DNA of 64,000 nt. Source: JADKAC01 sp964492065. Lineage in GTDB: Bacteria > Bacteroidota > Bacteroidia > Chitinophagales > BACL12. Positions 43,740-53,368 of this stretch are shown piece after piece; within the stretch, counting starts at the first letter, position 1; each line of letters starts with the position of its first letter. Both the position numbers and the translations under genes were made by a program. The DNA lies in contig CAZBHH010000002.1 in the NCBI GenBank assembly GCA_964492065.1, positions 1 to 64,000 of the forward strand. Direction: 5' to 3'. The notes beneath the pieces are model-generated. The model was not told where the DNA came from. It searched no databases and saw only the letters and a program-made list of their open reading frames with translations.

Positions 43740-44420
43740 TTAGTGAAATGCCATAATAAATGCCGTCAACTCCTCTACGCTTGACTGGAACCAAAAGGCG
43801 TTGTTCACAAGGTAGTAATTCTGCGGATCCACTACTCTCGGATACGCCGCCTTGGCAAACGCCAATCTCGACTCTTCGAACCAGAAGACATCCAGAATGG
43901 CTGCCACCTGGCCGGAGGTGAGGTAATTGGTCATTAACGCCTGTTGCGCCACCGCCAGTTTGGTATCATCAAACCACTGCGCCTCTATGGTCTGTAATAA
44001 ACCGTTGAAAGCAGCCGGTGCGATTGCGGCAGGCCCCTGATAGAGAGGTATATTGTCGTGAAAATTATTGGCAATTTGTTTCTGCTTCATCGAAAACCGA
44101 CCTTGCCTGTCGATATAGCCACGCAACCTGGATGCCGGCGGTATGTACACCGACGACGCAAATATTTTCGCCCCCCGGCAATAGCCCGGATGATTGAAAT
44201 GATTGCATTTGTGCGTTACAAAAATTTCCAGCCTGTGATGACCTGGCGCCAGGTTATTGATTTCAACGTATTTACCTCTGCTTTCGAAAAAGTGGCCGTC
44301 AATGCCGGCGATAAAATTTCCCTTCCATGAAAGAATTTCAAAAGATGAAACTCCGGGAGGCGCCAGTGCAAGTGATTGTAAACTGATTCCAATCAAAATT
44401 GCGAGTAAAGTTTTTTTCAT
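43740..44420 (-). CDS. DUF4476-domain secreted protein
   Basis: A 226-residue exported protein with a signal peptide at residues 1-19. The second half is a DUF4476 domain, with repeated helical units ending in the typical pattern (FEESRLAFAKAAYPRVVDPQNYY, split here, and SSVEELTAFI). The first half includes a small beta domain with IDGHFFESRGKYVEINNL. The function of DUF4476 is unknown; it is common in Bacteroidota. Unlike most genes here, it has a strong Shine-Dalgarno sequence eight bases before its ATG. An intrinsic terminator follows. Confidence 0.85.
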   Translation of the reverse strand: MKKTLLAILIGISLQSLALAPPGVSSFEILSWKGNFIAGIDGHFFESRGKYVEINNLAPGHHRLEIFVTHKCNHFNHPGYCRGAKIFASSVYIPPASRLRGYIDRQGRFSMKQKQIANNFHDNIPLYQGPAAIAPAAFNGLLQTIEAQWFDDTKLAVAQQALMTNYLTSGQVAAILDVFWFEESRLAFAKAAYPRVVDPQNYYLVNNAFWFQSSVEELTAFIMAFH

Positions 44421-44428
44421 ATAGATAT

Positions 44429-44437
44429 CCTCCTTTT
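44429..44437 (-). promoter_or_regulatory. strong Shine-Dalgarno sequence
   Basis: The minus strand reads AAAAGGAGG with eight bases to the ATG at 44420. This is a near-ideal ribosome binding site. Such sites are rare in Bacteroidota, where most genes do not use one. Confidence 0.6.
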
Positions 44438-44541
44438 CCTACAATTTTCCAATACTGTGCCAAAGTCTCAAATACGGCAGTTTGAAGCAGTTCCATTTAT
44501 AATATCCACATTTAAGGGGGCTTACTTCATTTGAACGGATT

Positions 44542-44574
44542 TTTGAATTGCACGATTGATTTCTGCTAACTTTG
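44542..44574 (+). promoter_or_regulatory. consensus promoter of dnaG
   Basis: TTTG (44542-44545), then 21 bases, then TAACTTTG (44567-44574) form an exact match to the Bacteroidota consensus. Only seven bases separate the -7 element from the dnaG ATG, so a nearly leaderless transcript is predicted. Confidence 0.75.
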
Positions 44575-44581
44575 AAACCGA

Positions 44582-46510
44582 ATGATACCAAAGGAAACTA
44601 TAGATAAAATAATGGATACCGCCCGGGTGGAGGAAGTAGTAGCCGACTTTGTATCGCTGAAAAAACGGGGGGCGAATTACATCGGGCTTTGCCCCTTTCA
44701 CAATGAAAAGACGCCATCATTTTATGTTTCACCCGTAAAGGGTATTTACAAATGTTTTGGCTGCGGGAAGGCAGGTAACGCTGTAGGCTTTGTGATGGAA
44801 CACGAGAAATTCACTTACCGGGAGGCATTGAAATACGTTGCTGCCAGATATCAAATCGAAGTCAAAGAAACGGAGCAATCAGAAGAAGAGCGCACGGCTG
44901 ACAACCTGCGTGAGAGCCTGTATATCATCAACAGTTTCGCTCAGAATTATTTTCACTCCACTTTAATGAACGATGATGAAGGAAAACAAATCGGGCTGAG
45001 CTATTTTAAAGAAAGGGGATTGATTACCGCAACCATTGAAACTTTTAAATTGGGGTATTGTACCGCCGAGGGCAACACATTTTCCAAAACGGCGCTGCAA
45101 TCGGGCTATAACGGGGAATTGTTGCAGAAATTAGGCCTGGTGAATGCAGCGGGCAACGATCAATACCGCGGCAGAATCATCTTCCCGATACACTCAATAA
45201 CCGGCAAGGTGTTGGGTTTCGGCGCAAGAACCCTGAGTGCGGACAAAAAAATTCCCAAGTACATTAATTCCCCCGAAAATGAAATCTATTTAAAGAGTAA
45301 AATTGTCTATGGCATATCGCAAGCCCGGAAGAGCATTGCAGAGAATGACGAATGCTTTCTCGTGGAGGGTTATATGGATGTCATTTCCATGTACCAGGCG
45401 GGAATTACCAATACAGTGGCATCATCGGGCACCTCTCTGACTCAGGAACAGGTGCGCCTCATCAGGCGATATACACCCAACCTGACGATAATATACGATG
45501 GCGATGCAGCCGGTATAAAAGCAGCGCTTCGCGGTTTGGATATCGCATTGGAAGAAGGCATGAATGTAAAAGTAGTATTGTTGCCCGCCGGCGACGATCC
45601 GGATACTTTCGTTCAGAAGTCGGGTATGAATGCTGCATTGCGGTATTTTAATAGCGAAAAGAAAGATCTGATTCACCTGCACACCGGATTGTTTATGGAA
45701 GAGGCCGGCAATGATCCGGTTCAGATCTCGCGAATCATCAAGGAAATTGTACAGACGATATCGCTCATTCCCGATCCCATAACCCGGAGTTTGTATATAA
45801 AACAGACATCCGATTTGATGGGTGTTTCCGAATCCATACTGGTAAATGAAATCAATAAAATCCTGCGAAAAAAAATAATTAAAGCACTCCCTGAAAACGA
45901 CCGGCCTGCACTGGATGAAGAGATTATCACTTACCGGCTAAAAGGTGAAGAATCAAAATTCCAATTTCACCTGGATGAAAATCAGGAAAGAGATATCGTG
46001 CGGTTACTGCTCGAAAATACCAATCATGAAGTAGAAGGCGAAAATGCAATTATGTATATTCTCAGAAATATGGAGGATGTAAAAATTGAAAACGCATTGT
46101 ACGATAAAATTTTACAGGAATACCAGCAATACTATTCGCAGAACGATTATATCTTACAGTCGCATTTCATCAACCACCCGGAGGCCGAAGTGCGGCAATT
46201 AGCCATTGATATCCTGCAAACGCCGTATGAACTGAGCCCAAACTGGTCAACAATGCACGGCGTTCATATCACCGACAAATCCCTGCTCGTCGAACAGGAT
46301 ATTATTAAAACAATATCATTGCTGAAGCTTAAAAAAATGATTAAGCTGAAACTGGAAATCGATGCGAAAATAAAAAACTTACAACAGGAGCAAACCGCAG
46401 GAGCCACGCAGGAAATTCATTTGCTGTTGAAGGAATCGGATGTGTTGCTCGCGGTAATTGGTAAATTGGCAAAAAAAACGGGCACTATTATTCTGCCCAA
46501 TCTGAAATAA
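44582..46510 (+). CDS. dnaG: DNA primase
   Basis: A 642-residue primase that makes RNA primers at the replication fork. The N-terminal CHC2 zinc domain is intact (CPFHNEKTPSF, then YKCFGCGKAGN). The catalytic core includes the RGRIIFPI region and the TOPRIM domain (FLVEGYMDVI, then YDGDAAG). The C-terminal part, from about 430, is the helicase-interaction region. It begins with a consensus promoter and stops with no space before the stop codon of the convergent TonB-dependent receptor. It stands alone here, without the rpsU and rpoD neighbours of the proteobacterial macromolecular synthesis operon. Confidence 0.97.
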   Translation: MIPKETIDKIMDTARVEEVVADFVSLKKRGANYIGLCPFHNEKTPSFYVSPVKGIYKCFGCGKAGNAVGFVMEHEKFTYREALKYVAARYQIEVKETEQSEEERTADNLRESLYIINSFAQNYFHSTLMNDDEGKQIGLSYFKERGLITATIETFKLGYCTAEGNTFSKTALQSGYNGELLQKLGLVNAAGNDQYRGRIIFPIHSITGKVLGFGARTLSADKKIPKYINSPENEIYLKSKIVYGISQARKSIAENDECFLVEGYMDVISMYQAGITNTVASSGTSLTQEQVRLIRRYTPNLTIIYDGDAAGIKAALRGLDIALEEGMNVKVVLLPAGDDPDTFVQKSGMNAALRYFNSEKKDLIHLHTGLFMEEAGNDPVQISRIIKEIVQTISLIPDPITRSLYIKQTSDLMGVSESILVNEINKILRKKIIKALPENDRPALDEEIITYRLKGEESKFQFHLDENQERDIVRLLLENTNHEVEGENAIMYILRNMEDVKIENALYDKILQEYQQYYSQNDYILQSHFINHPEAEVRQLAIDILQTPYELSPNWSTMHGVHITDKSLLVEQDIIKTISLLKLKKMIKLKLEIDAKIKNLQQEQTAGATQEIHLLLKESDVLLAVIGKLAKKTGTIILPNLK

Positions 46511-48760
46511 TCAGAAATTCACCCGCATCTTCAATGTGTAATGAATCGGCGCTTCGCTTAAAGCGGGGCGAATCATATACTCCCGGTTAAATACATTATT
46601 AACCAGGACGCTGATTTCAAAATTGTCATTGAACACATAGGCAGCCCTGACATCCGCAACAAAAAATCCGGTATCATTTACTTCGCGGTACTGCTCCAGC
46701 CCGGTAATAAAAACGGTAAATATCTGGTCAATCGCCTCCATAAAACTATAGTAATATCCGGCAGCGCCAAAGCGCATTTTCCTTACCGTTGCCTCCACAT
46801 CCATTTTCGCCGTATGGCGGAAGCGATACTTCAACACGTTGTAGTCGGCGCTGCTCTGCGTATCTGCAATCGAATCAAAATCCTGGAATATGGGGTCGAT
46901 ATAGGTGTAACCACCCACGAAGCTGACCGGCACCGTGCCTATATTGCCGGAACCGCCCACGGAAACTTCAAAACCCATTATTTGCGTATTGCCGATATTC
47001 AATGACTTAAATCCATAGGGGAATAGTGCACCTGTTTCGGGGTAATACCCGAATGTGAATTCCATCATATTCTGATAGCGCTGAAAAAAACCGGCCAGGT
47101 CCACGAAGCCCTGCCCTTTTCCAACCGGGAATCCCTGTTTAATGCCCAGTTCGGAGCTCCACCCGGTTTCGGATTCGAGTTCCGGATTCGGGAAGATTTT
47201 AAAAGCGCTGACATTCGTGTTGATATACTTTTCCGCAATTGTGGGAAACCTGTAGCCCTGCCCCCATGACGCACGTAAAAAGGTGAAATCCGCAATCTGG
47301 TAATTTGCACCCAGCCGGAATACCGGCCTGGATTCATTCGTCTCTCCCAATTGATTCCATTCATAGCGCATACCCCCCGAAATATTCAATACATCCCCGA
47401 ATTTTTTATCCACCTGTATGTACAATGCCTCATTGCTACCCACATACGATGAATCGCCGTAGAGTTCGGCCACCACATTCGAGAAATTGCCGACAATGCC
47501 GCCCGTTAATACACATTGCACAGCATCCAGGCTTTTTTGATATTGATATTCGCCATAGAACAATTCGGATAAAATACCCTGTTCTGTCTGAGTGATATTA
47601 TCCGCATTGAAATAGCGCATCATAAGTTTATGTCTGCCATCCGAATGGTCGTAATAGGTGATAATAGGATCTATCGTCAGCCGGAACCCCTGATTGTAAG
47701 TCAGCGTATTATCTGCCGGAATATAAAGTCCGCTGTCGATATCATGCCAGTAAAAGAATGAAACGGATTTGTTCAGTTGCGTATTAAAATTAATCCCGGC
47801 CGATAGTCTGTCGCTAAAGCGATACCTCGTGTTGGCGCTCAACCTTGCAAACCTCGTGTAATCCTGCTGTAAATAACTGTCTTCACTTAACATATAGGTA
47901 CTTGCCACGAGGTCAAACTTGTTAAATCTCTGCTTATGTAAGACATCGGCGCCGGTGAAAAACGGCGATTGATCGCCCCACCAATTGTATTGAGCATTTT
48001 TGGGTGCACCGTAAAGTCCGCTGAAGATGCTGGCAATTGTTTGCGGCTCACTACCGGGATAAGCTGTGCGCACATTGATGACTCCGTTTAATGCCGAAGA
48101 CCCGTACAAAGCCGATGATGTCCCCTTGATGATTTCGATTTGTTCGATATTTTCAACCGGAACAAATCCCCACATGGGAAAAGCGGCATCTGCCGTGAGA
48201 ATCGGTATGTCATCTACCAATAGCAACACCCTGGATCCTGCGCCGTAGGAGTAGCCGGAGCCTCCGCGGATATTCGCCTGACCGTCAATCACATTCACCC
48301 CGGCAATTTTTTCTATGCTTTTATCTATGGTAACTGTATTTGCATTGGCAATTAATGTCGGTTTTATCACTTCAATCGAAACGGTCTCCTCGCTCAGTTT
48401 CTTTTCAAAGCGGCTTCCGGATACAACGAGCGTATTCAATATACCGGCATCCATTGCAAGCCGGACAGTCAGAGCAATCGTATCGCCTGCAAATACCTGC
48501 ACCGCAACCGACTGTGAGATATATCCCACATATTTAAATGTAATGGTATGCCCCCCGGCAGGTAATTCCAGTGAAAATGCACCATCGCTTTCCGTAGTAA
48601 CGCCATTGCCGTTTTCTGCAATAATATTGACGCCAACTAAAGCTTCTGAGTTCAGAGCGTCAGTTACTTCGCCTCTGATAACCCCCGTTTGGGCAATGAG
48701 CGCTCCACCGCAAAAAACAGTACACCCTAAAAAAAGCATTAAAACGACAGGTCTCATCAT
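46511..48760 (-). CDS. TonB-dependent receptor
   Basis: A 749-residue outer-membrane receptor with a signal peptide ending in LIAQ. An N-terminal CarboxypepD_reg-like domain (GEVTDALNSEALVGVNII) precedes the plug (IEKIAGVNVIDGQANIRGGSGYSYG, split here, then VLLLVDDIPIL and GTSSALYGSSALNGVIN). The barrel ends in the family C-terminal phenylalanine (LKMRVNF). The plug is typical of siderophore or vitamin receptors rather than SusC glycan importers. It is separated by four genes from the B12 operon and has no riboswitch upstream, so its substrate is unknown. Its -7 element lies 14 bases upstream. Confidence 0.93.
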   Translation of the reverse strand: MMRPVVLMLFLGCTVFCGGALIAQTGVIRGEVTDALNSEALVGVNIIAENGNGVTTESDGAFSLELPAGGHTITFKYVGYISQSVAVQVFAGDTIALTVRLAMDAGILNTLVVSGSRFEKKLSEETVSIEVIKPTLIANANTVTIDKSIEKIAGVNVIDGQANIRGGSGYSYGAGSRVLLLVDDIPILTADAAFPMWGFVPVENIEQIEIIKGTSSALYGSSALNGVINVRTAYPGSEPQTIASIFSGLYGAPKNAQYNWWGDQSPFFTGADVLHKQRFNKFDLVASTYMLSEDSYLQQDYTRFARLSANTRYRFSDRLSAGINFNTQLNKSVSFFYWHDIDSGLYIPADNTLTYNQGFRLTIDPIITYYDHSDGRHKLMMRYFNADNITQTEQGILSELFYGEYQYQKSLDAVQCVLTGGIVGNFSNVVAELYGDSSYVGSNEALYIQVDKKFGDVLNISGGMRYEWNQLGETNESRPVFRLGANYQIADFTFLRASWGQGYRFPTIAEKYINTNVSAFKIFPNPELESETGWSSELGIKQGFPVGKGQGFVDLAGFFQRYQNMMEFTFGYYPETGALFPYGFKSLNIGNTQIMGFEVSVGGSGNIGTVPVSFVGGYTYIDPIFQDFDSIADTQSSADYNVLKYRFRHTAKMDVEATVRKMRFGAAGYYYSFMEAIDQIFTVFITGLEQYREVNDTGFFVADVRAAYVFNDNFEISVLVNNVFNREYMIRPALSEAPIHYTLKMRVNF

Positions 48761-48774
48761 AAACGCTGTTTTAT

Positions 48775-48782
48775 CAAAGATA
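48775..48782 (-). promoter_or_regulatory. -7 promoter element of the TonB-dependent receptor
   Basis: On the minus strand this reads TATCTTTG, an exact TAnnTTTG match, ending 14 bases before the start codon. No good -33 element is at the usual spacing. Confidence 0.45.
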
Positions 48783-48837
48783 CATCATTGCCGGCTCGGG
48801 GTAAATCGCCTAACTTGCAAAAAATAAATTGCTTTGG

Positions 48838-49764
48838 ATGGTCACCTTTTTTAAAAATGAAATTTCGCAGTTTGCAGGCAACACATGGAAGATAGTCATT
48901 GCGCTATGCATCGCATCGTTTCCCGTATGCCGGAGCGCCCATGCACAAACTCAAACCGCAACTGACAGTGCACAACTGTACCTAATTCGCACGGTAGATA
49001 AAAATGAATTTACCGGTGTCATACTCCAAAAGGATCTCAATGCAATTGTGTTGAAGACCGAGTATTACGGCGTGTTGCACATAGGTATGCACCTGATTAA
49101 AAGCATTGAAGCAATACGACCTGATGAATTTGTAAATGGCAAGGTATGGCCGGGTAATACACAGGCTACCCGGTATTTTTGGGCGCCCAACGGCTATGGT
49201 ATCGAGAGCGGTGATTTGTATTACCAGAATATCTGGATACTGTTTAACCAGTTTTCTTTTGGCGTTACCGATTACTTTTCGGTAAGCGCCGGCATAGTGC
49301 CTTTGTTCTTGTTTGCCGGCACTCCAACACCCGTTTGGGTTGTGCCGAAATTTTCGATTCCCGCAATTGAAAATACGCTGAATTTTGGAACCGGTTTTAT
49401 GGGTGGCGTCATCTTAGGCAGTGAAAAATCTGAATTCGGCCTGTTGTTCGGCGATGTAACTGTCGGTGGTAAAAACCGTAACGCCACCGCCGGTGTCGGC
49501 TACAGTTTTTCAAACGGCGATTTTTCAAAAACGCTCATTATAAATCTGAGCGGATTTGTCCGCATTTCCAAAAGCACTTACCTGATTACCGAAAACTATT
49601 ATATCCAAAACCCCGAGAAAACGATGGGCGTCCTGTCGTTTGGCGGGCGTTCCATCCTCAACCGGGCCGGTATTGATTACGCATTGATTCTCCCTATGGG
49701 ATTTGGAATAGATTCATTTATCGCCATACCCCTGCTTGGCATTACACTCCCCTTGAGTCGTTAA
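48838..49764 (+). CDS. hypothetical outer-membrane protein
   Basis: A 308-residue exported protein from the ATG at 48838, with a signal peptide ending in AHAQ. A TTG nine bases upstream is the alternative start. The first part of the mature protein carries a small beta domain (TVDKNEFTGVILQKD). From about residue 105, repeated strand-turn units with aromatic residues (NQFSFGVTDYFSVSAGIVPL, split, then TPVWVVPKFSIP) suggest a barrel. No family name is certain. It is divergent from the TonB-dependent receptor and is followed by the aldehyde dehydrogenase gene after 56 bases. Confidence 0.7.
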   Translation: MVTFFKNEISQFAGNTWKIVIALCIASFPVCRSAHAQTQTATDSAQLYLIRTVDKNEFTGVILQKDLNAIVLKTEYYGVLHIGMHLIKSIEAIRPDEFVNGKVWPGNTQATRYFWAPNGYGIESGDLYYQNIWILFNQFSFGVTDYFSVSAGIVPLFLFAGTPTPVWVVPKFSIPAIENTLNFGTGFMGGVILGSEKSEFGLLFGDVTVGGKNRNATAGVGYSFSNGDFSKTLIINLSGFVRISKSTYLITENYYIQNPEKTMGVLSFGGRSILNRAGIDYALILPMGFGIDSFIAIPLLGITLPLSR

Positions 49765-49820
49765 AGTATTTAAAAACATTCAACTTTGCTGCAAATTATC
49801 TTTCTGGAACTTGAAAAGTT

Positions 49821-51203
49821 ATGATAACTACTGAAACGGTAATAGACAACCAACGCAGATTTTTTAATACGGGAAGTACTCATTCCTATACCTTTCGCAG
49901 GGTGCAACTCAACCGGCTGAAGCAACTGGTGAAGCAGTATGAACCCAAAATCCTGGCGGCGTTGAAGGCCGACCTGTCAAAGGGAGATTTTGAAGGCTGG
50001 GTAGAAGAAATCGGCGTCATCGAACAGGAGTTAAACCTCGCTATCAAACATTTGAGTTCCTGGATGTCGCGGCAAAAATTGCCCACACCGCTGCTGCATG
50101 CCGTTGGCACCTCGTTCCGGTACCCGGAGCCCTACGGCAACACGCTGGTCATCAGCCCCTGGAATTACCCGTTCCTGCTGGCGTTGCGGCCGGCAATTGG
50201 CGCTATCGCTGCGGGAAATACATGTATTATCAAGCCATCAGAATTTGCCACCCACACCAGCCAGGTGCTGGAAGACATGATTAACAACCATTTTGATAGT
50301 CGATATTTATTTGTCCTGAATACCGATGCTGCCGGTACTCAACAATTATTACAGCACCGGTTTAGTTTCATTTTCTTCACCGGAAGTCCGGCGGTAGGAA
50401 AGCTTATCGCACAGGCTGCTGCCAAACACCTGACACCTGTTACCCTGGAGTTAGGCGGGAAAAATCCGTGCATTGTGGATGCGGATATCAATATGGAAAT
50501 TGCAGCCCGCAGAATTGTTTGGGGAAAGTTCAGCAATGCTGGCCAAACCTGTGTCGCCCCGGACTATCTGCTGGTACATGCATCAATCAGCGAGAAATTT
50601 ATCGCACTGCTCATTGATACCATCCGGCAATTTTATGGCGACGAACCCGCTACCGGCAACGACTACGGCCGTATGATCCATCAGCGGCAATTTGACCGCA
50701 TCGCCGGCCTCATTGCACAAAGCGAAGTAATCTATGGCGGACAAACAGATGTTAAAACGCTTTTCATCGCTCCGACAATTACAAGAGTGAACCACCCGGG
50801 CGAGCCGGTCATGCAAGAGGAAATATTTGGACCCGTTTTGCCGGTAATCACCTTTGATACCCCAGAAGAAGCATTCGGGGTTGTGGCAATGCATCCAGAC
50901 CCCCTGGTAGCATACTTGTTTTCCCGCAATGATAATTACGTCGAAAAATTCCTTAAACAAATACCTGCCGGCGATGCGTGCATCAACGATGTCGTCGTGC
51001 ATTTCGGACACAGCCGCTTACCCATCGGCGGACGGGGAAACAGCGGTACGGGCAAATACCAGGGCAGATATAATTTCGAGGCCTTTACGCATTGGAAAAG
51101 TGTGCTGAAAAAGAATTTTGTCCCAGACCTCCCGATGCGTTATCCGCCCTATAATGAAAAAAAACTGAACCGCATGCAACAAATTTTCAAATGGTTTTTT
51201 TAA
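49821..51203 (+). CDS. aldehyde dehydrogenase (NAD(P)-dependent)
   Basis: A 460-residue enzyme of the class 3-type aldehyde dehydrogenases. The catalytic cysteine is Cys244 in NAGQTCVAPDY, and the general base glutamate is in TLELGGKNPCIV. The cofactor segment FTGSPAVGK and the PEPYGNTLVISPWNYPF block are present, the latter near residue 98. It would oxidise a hydrophobic aldehyde to a carboxylic acid; the substrate is not predictable. The C-terminal tail (MQQIFKWFF) may sit at the membrane, as in some long-chain aldehyde dehydrogenases. Confidence 0.94.
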   Translation: MITTETVIDNQRRFFNTGSTHSYTFRRVQLNRLKQLVKQYEPKILAALKADLSKGDFEGWVEEIGVIEQELNLAIKHLSSWMSRQKLPTPLLHAVGTSFRYPEPYGNTLVISPWNYPFLLALRPAIGAIAAGNTCIIKPSEFATHTSQVLEDMINNHFDSRYLFVLNTDAAGTQQLLQHRFSFIFFTGSPAVGKLIAQAAAKHLTPVTLELGGKNPCIVDADINMEIAARRIVWGKFSNAGQTCVAPDYLLVHASISEKFIALLIDTIRQFYGDEPATGNDYGRMIHQRQFDRIAGLIAQSEVIYGGQTDVKTLFIAPTITRVNHPGEPVMQEEIFGPVLPVITFDTPEEAFGVVAMHPDPLVAYLFSRNDNYVEKFLKQIPAGDACINDVVVHFGHSRLPIGGRGNSGTGKYQGRYNFEAFTHWKSVLKKNFVPDLPMRYPPYNEKKLNRMQQIFKWFF

Positions 51204-51271
51204 ATTCATCCGGTTGGGAACGATTCCTGTAATTATTAAAATTATTGTATCAACTTTACCACGTTAATTAA

Positions 51272-53308
51272 ATGTCAAATATGAAAAGTCTAATAACCTT
51301 TATCTTATTGTCTGCCATGGCTTTACCTGCCTTAAAAGCACAGGAGGCCGGCTACTATGAAACCACCAAATCAGCAAAGGAAGATGAGTGGAAATGGAAA
51401 ACCGAACAATTTGCGGACTTAGCCATTCTGCGCTATAAAATTGAGGGTTGGGATCATCTTACGCTGAACCAAAAAATCTTTGCATACTATTTGTCAGAAG
51501 CCGGTCTGAGCGGACGGGACATCATTTGGGACCAAAACTACAGGTATAACCTGGTCATTCGCCATGCCCTGGAACATATCTACGTCAACTATACCGGCGA
51601 TAAAACCACCGATAACTGGAAGGCATTCGAAGTGTACCTGAAGAGAATCTGGTTTTCTAACGGTATCCACCATCATTATTCAAATGTAAAATTCAACCCC
51701 GGTTTTTCGCGGGATTACTTCGATCAACTGCTGGCGCTCACCAATACCACACTGAGTCAGAAAATTATCGACATCCTTTTTGACCCTGCTATCGACAGTA
51801 AAAAAGTAAACCTGGACGCCTCCGGCGATATGGTATTAAATTCAGCCACTAACTTTTATGCTCCGGATATCACCCAGGCCATGGTGGAAGAATATTACCG
51901 CAAAAAAATAGACCCGAATGATTCAACTGCTATTTCGTATGGCCTGAATTCAAAGCTCGTCAGGACTTCTACCGGTTTGAAAGAAGAAGTGTATAAGGAA
52001 AATGGTCTGTACGGCGAAGCCATCACCCACATCATAGATAATTTGCAAAAGGCCATCCCATACGCCGAAAATGAATCACAGGCAAGTGCATTGAAACTCC
52101 TGATTGAATATTATAAAACCGGCGACCTGCACGTTTGGGACGAATACAATATCGCCTGGGTAGAGGCTACTGCAGGGGATATCGACTATATTAACTCCTT
52201 TATTGAGGTGTATAATGACCCGTTGGGCTACAAAGGCTCTTTTGAATCTATCGTGCAGATCAAAGATTTCGATGCGACAGCCAAGATGAAGGTATTGGCG
52301 GAACACGCCCAATGGTTTGAAGACCACAGCCCGATCTTAGAGGAAAACAAAAAGAAAAAAGTGGTGGGTATTACTTACAACGTCGTCAATGTAGTCAGCG
52401 AAGCCGGGGATGCCTCTCCCAGCACACCGATAGGTGTAAACCTGCCGAATGCCAATTGGATACGGGCAGCGCACGGATCGAAATCCGTGAGTCTTGGAAA
52501 TATTATCCAGGCCTACGATATGGCGGGAGGCAAGGGTTTTTTAGACGAATTTGCCTACTCGGATGCCGAGCGGGAAAGGGCGGAAAAATACGGCGCCATT
52601 GCCAGCAAAATGCACACGGCATTGCATGAAGTAATAGGTCATGCGAGCGGTAAGATAAATGACGGCGTCGGCACTCCTAAGGAGACGCTCATCAATTATG
52701 CGAACACCCTGGAAGAAGGCAGGGCTGATTTAGTTGCCTTGTACTTCATGATGGATCCCAAACTGGTGGAACTCGGCGTCATCCCGTCGCTTGAGGTCGG
52801 TATGGCTGAATACGATTCGTATATGCGCAATGGGCTGATGACGCAATTGCGCCGCATCGAACCGGGTGCCGATATCGAGGAGGCCCATATGCGCAACCGC
52901 CAAATGATCGCCCAGTGGGCATATGAAAAAGGTAAAAAAGATAATGTAGTGGAGTTTAAAGTGAAAGAGGGTAAAACGTATGTGGTGGTGAATGACTACG
53001 AAAAACTGCGCCGGCTCTTTGGCGAACTGCTCCGCGAAGTGCAACGCATTAAGAGCGAAGGCGACTATAATGCCGGCAAAGCCCTGGTGGAAACCTATGG
53101 CGTAAAGGTGAATGCAGCACTGCATAAAGAAGTGCTGGAACGGGCAGCCAAATTGAACTCTGCCGCCTACAGCGGATTCATTAATCCCGTATTGGTACCC
53201 GAATACGACTCGACAGGCAAAATCACCGATATTAAAGTACAATACCCCGATGACTTTTCAAAGCAAATGCTGTATTACGGTTCTAAATACTCCTATTTGC
53301 CTTACTGA
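51272..53308 (+). CDS. exported dipeptidyl-peptidase III (family M49)
   Basis: A 678-residue zinc peptidase with a signal peptide ending in LKAQ. The catalytic motif is HEVIGH, with His452 as the first zinc ligand; the second glutamate ligand lies in EEGRADL, about 30 residues later. Both place the enzyme in family M49 (HEXXGH), which removes N-terminal dipeptides. The length matches that of the Bacteroides thetaiotaomicron enzyme (about 675). The presence of an export signal suggests work in the periplasm or at the surface. An intrinsic terminator follows. Confidence 0.9.
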   Translation: MSNMKSLITFILLSAMALPALKAQEAGYYETTKSAKEDEWKWKTEQFADLAILRYKIEGWDHLTLNQKIFAYYLSEAGLSGRDIIWDQNYRYNLVIRHALEHIYVNYTGDKTTDNWKAFEVYLKRIWFSNGIHHHYSNVKFNPGFSRDYFDQLLALTNTTLSQKIIDILFDPAIDSKKVNLDASGDMVLNSATNFYAPDITQAMVEEYYRKKIDPNDSTAISYGLNSKLVRTSTGLKEEVYKENGLYGEAITHIIDNLQKAIPYAENESQASALKLLIEYYKTGDLHVWDEYNIAWVEATAGDIDYINSFIEVYNDPLGYKGSFESIVQIKDFDATAKMKVLAEHAQWFEDHSPILEENKKKKVVGITYNVVNVVSEAGDASPSTPIGVNLPNANWIRAAHGSKSVSLGNIIQAYDMAGGKGFLDEFAYSDAERERAEKYGAIASKMHTALHEVIGHASGKINDGVGTPKETLINYANTLEEGRADLVALYFMMDPKLVELGVIPSLEVGMAEYDSYMRNGLMTQLRRIEPGADIEEAHMRNRQMIAQWAYEKGKKDNVVEFKVKEGKTYVVVNDYEKLRRLFGELLREVQRIKSEGDYNAGKALVETYGVKVNAALHKEVLERAAKLNSAAYSGFINPVLVPEYDSTGKITDIKVQYPDDFSKQMLYYGSKYSYLPY

Positions 53309-53338
53309 TGAATTAATTAATTAAACCTCGTTTTAATT

Positions 53339-53368
53339 TGGGAAGTCGCAACGGCTTCCCATTTTTAT
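53339..53368 (+). terminator. intrinsic terminator of the M49 peptidase gene
   Basis: A stem of TGGGAAG (53339-53345) and CTTCCCA (53355-53361) encloses nine bases and is followed by TTTTTATTTT. It lies 31 bases after the stop codon. Confidence 0.8.

Noticed and set aside
46511..48760. The second TonB-dependent receptor as the B12 receptor BtuB
   Set aside because: No cobalamin riboswitch precedes it, four genes separate it from the operon, and the plug does not distinguish vitamin from siderophore receptors.
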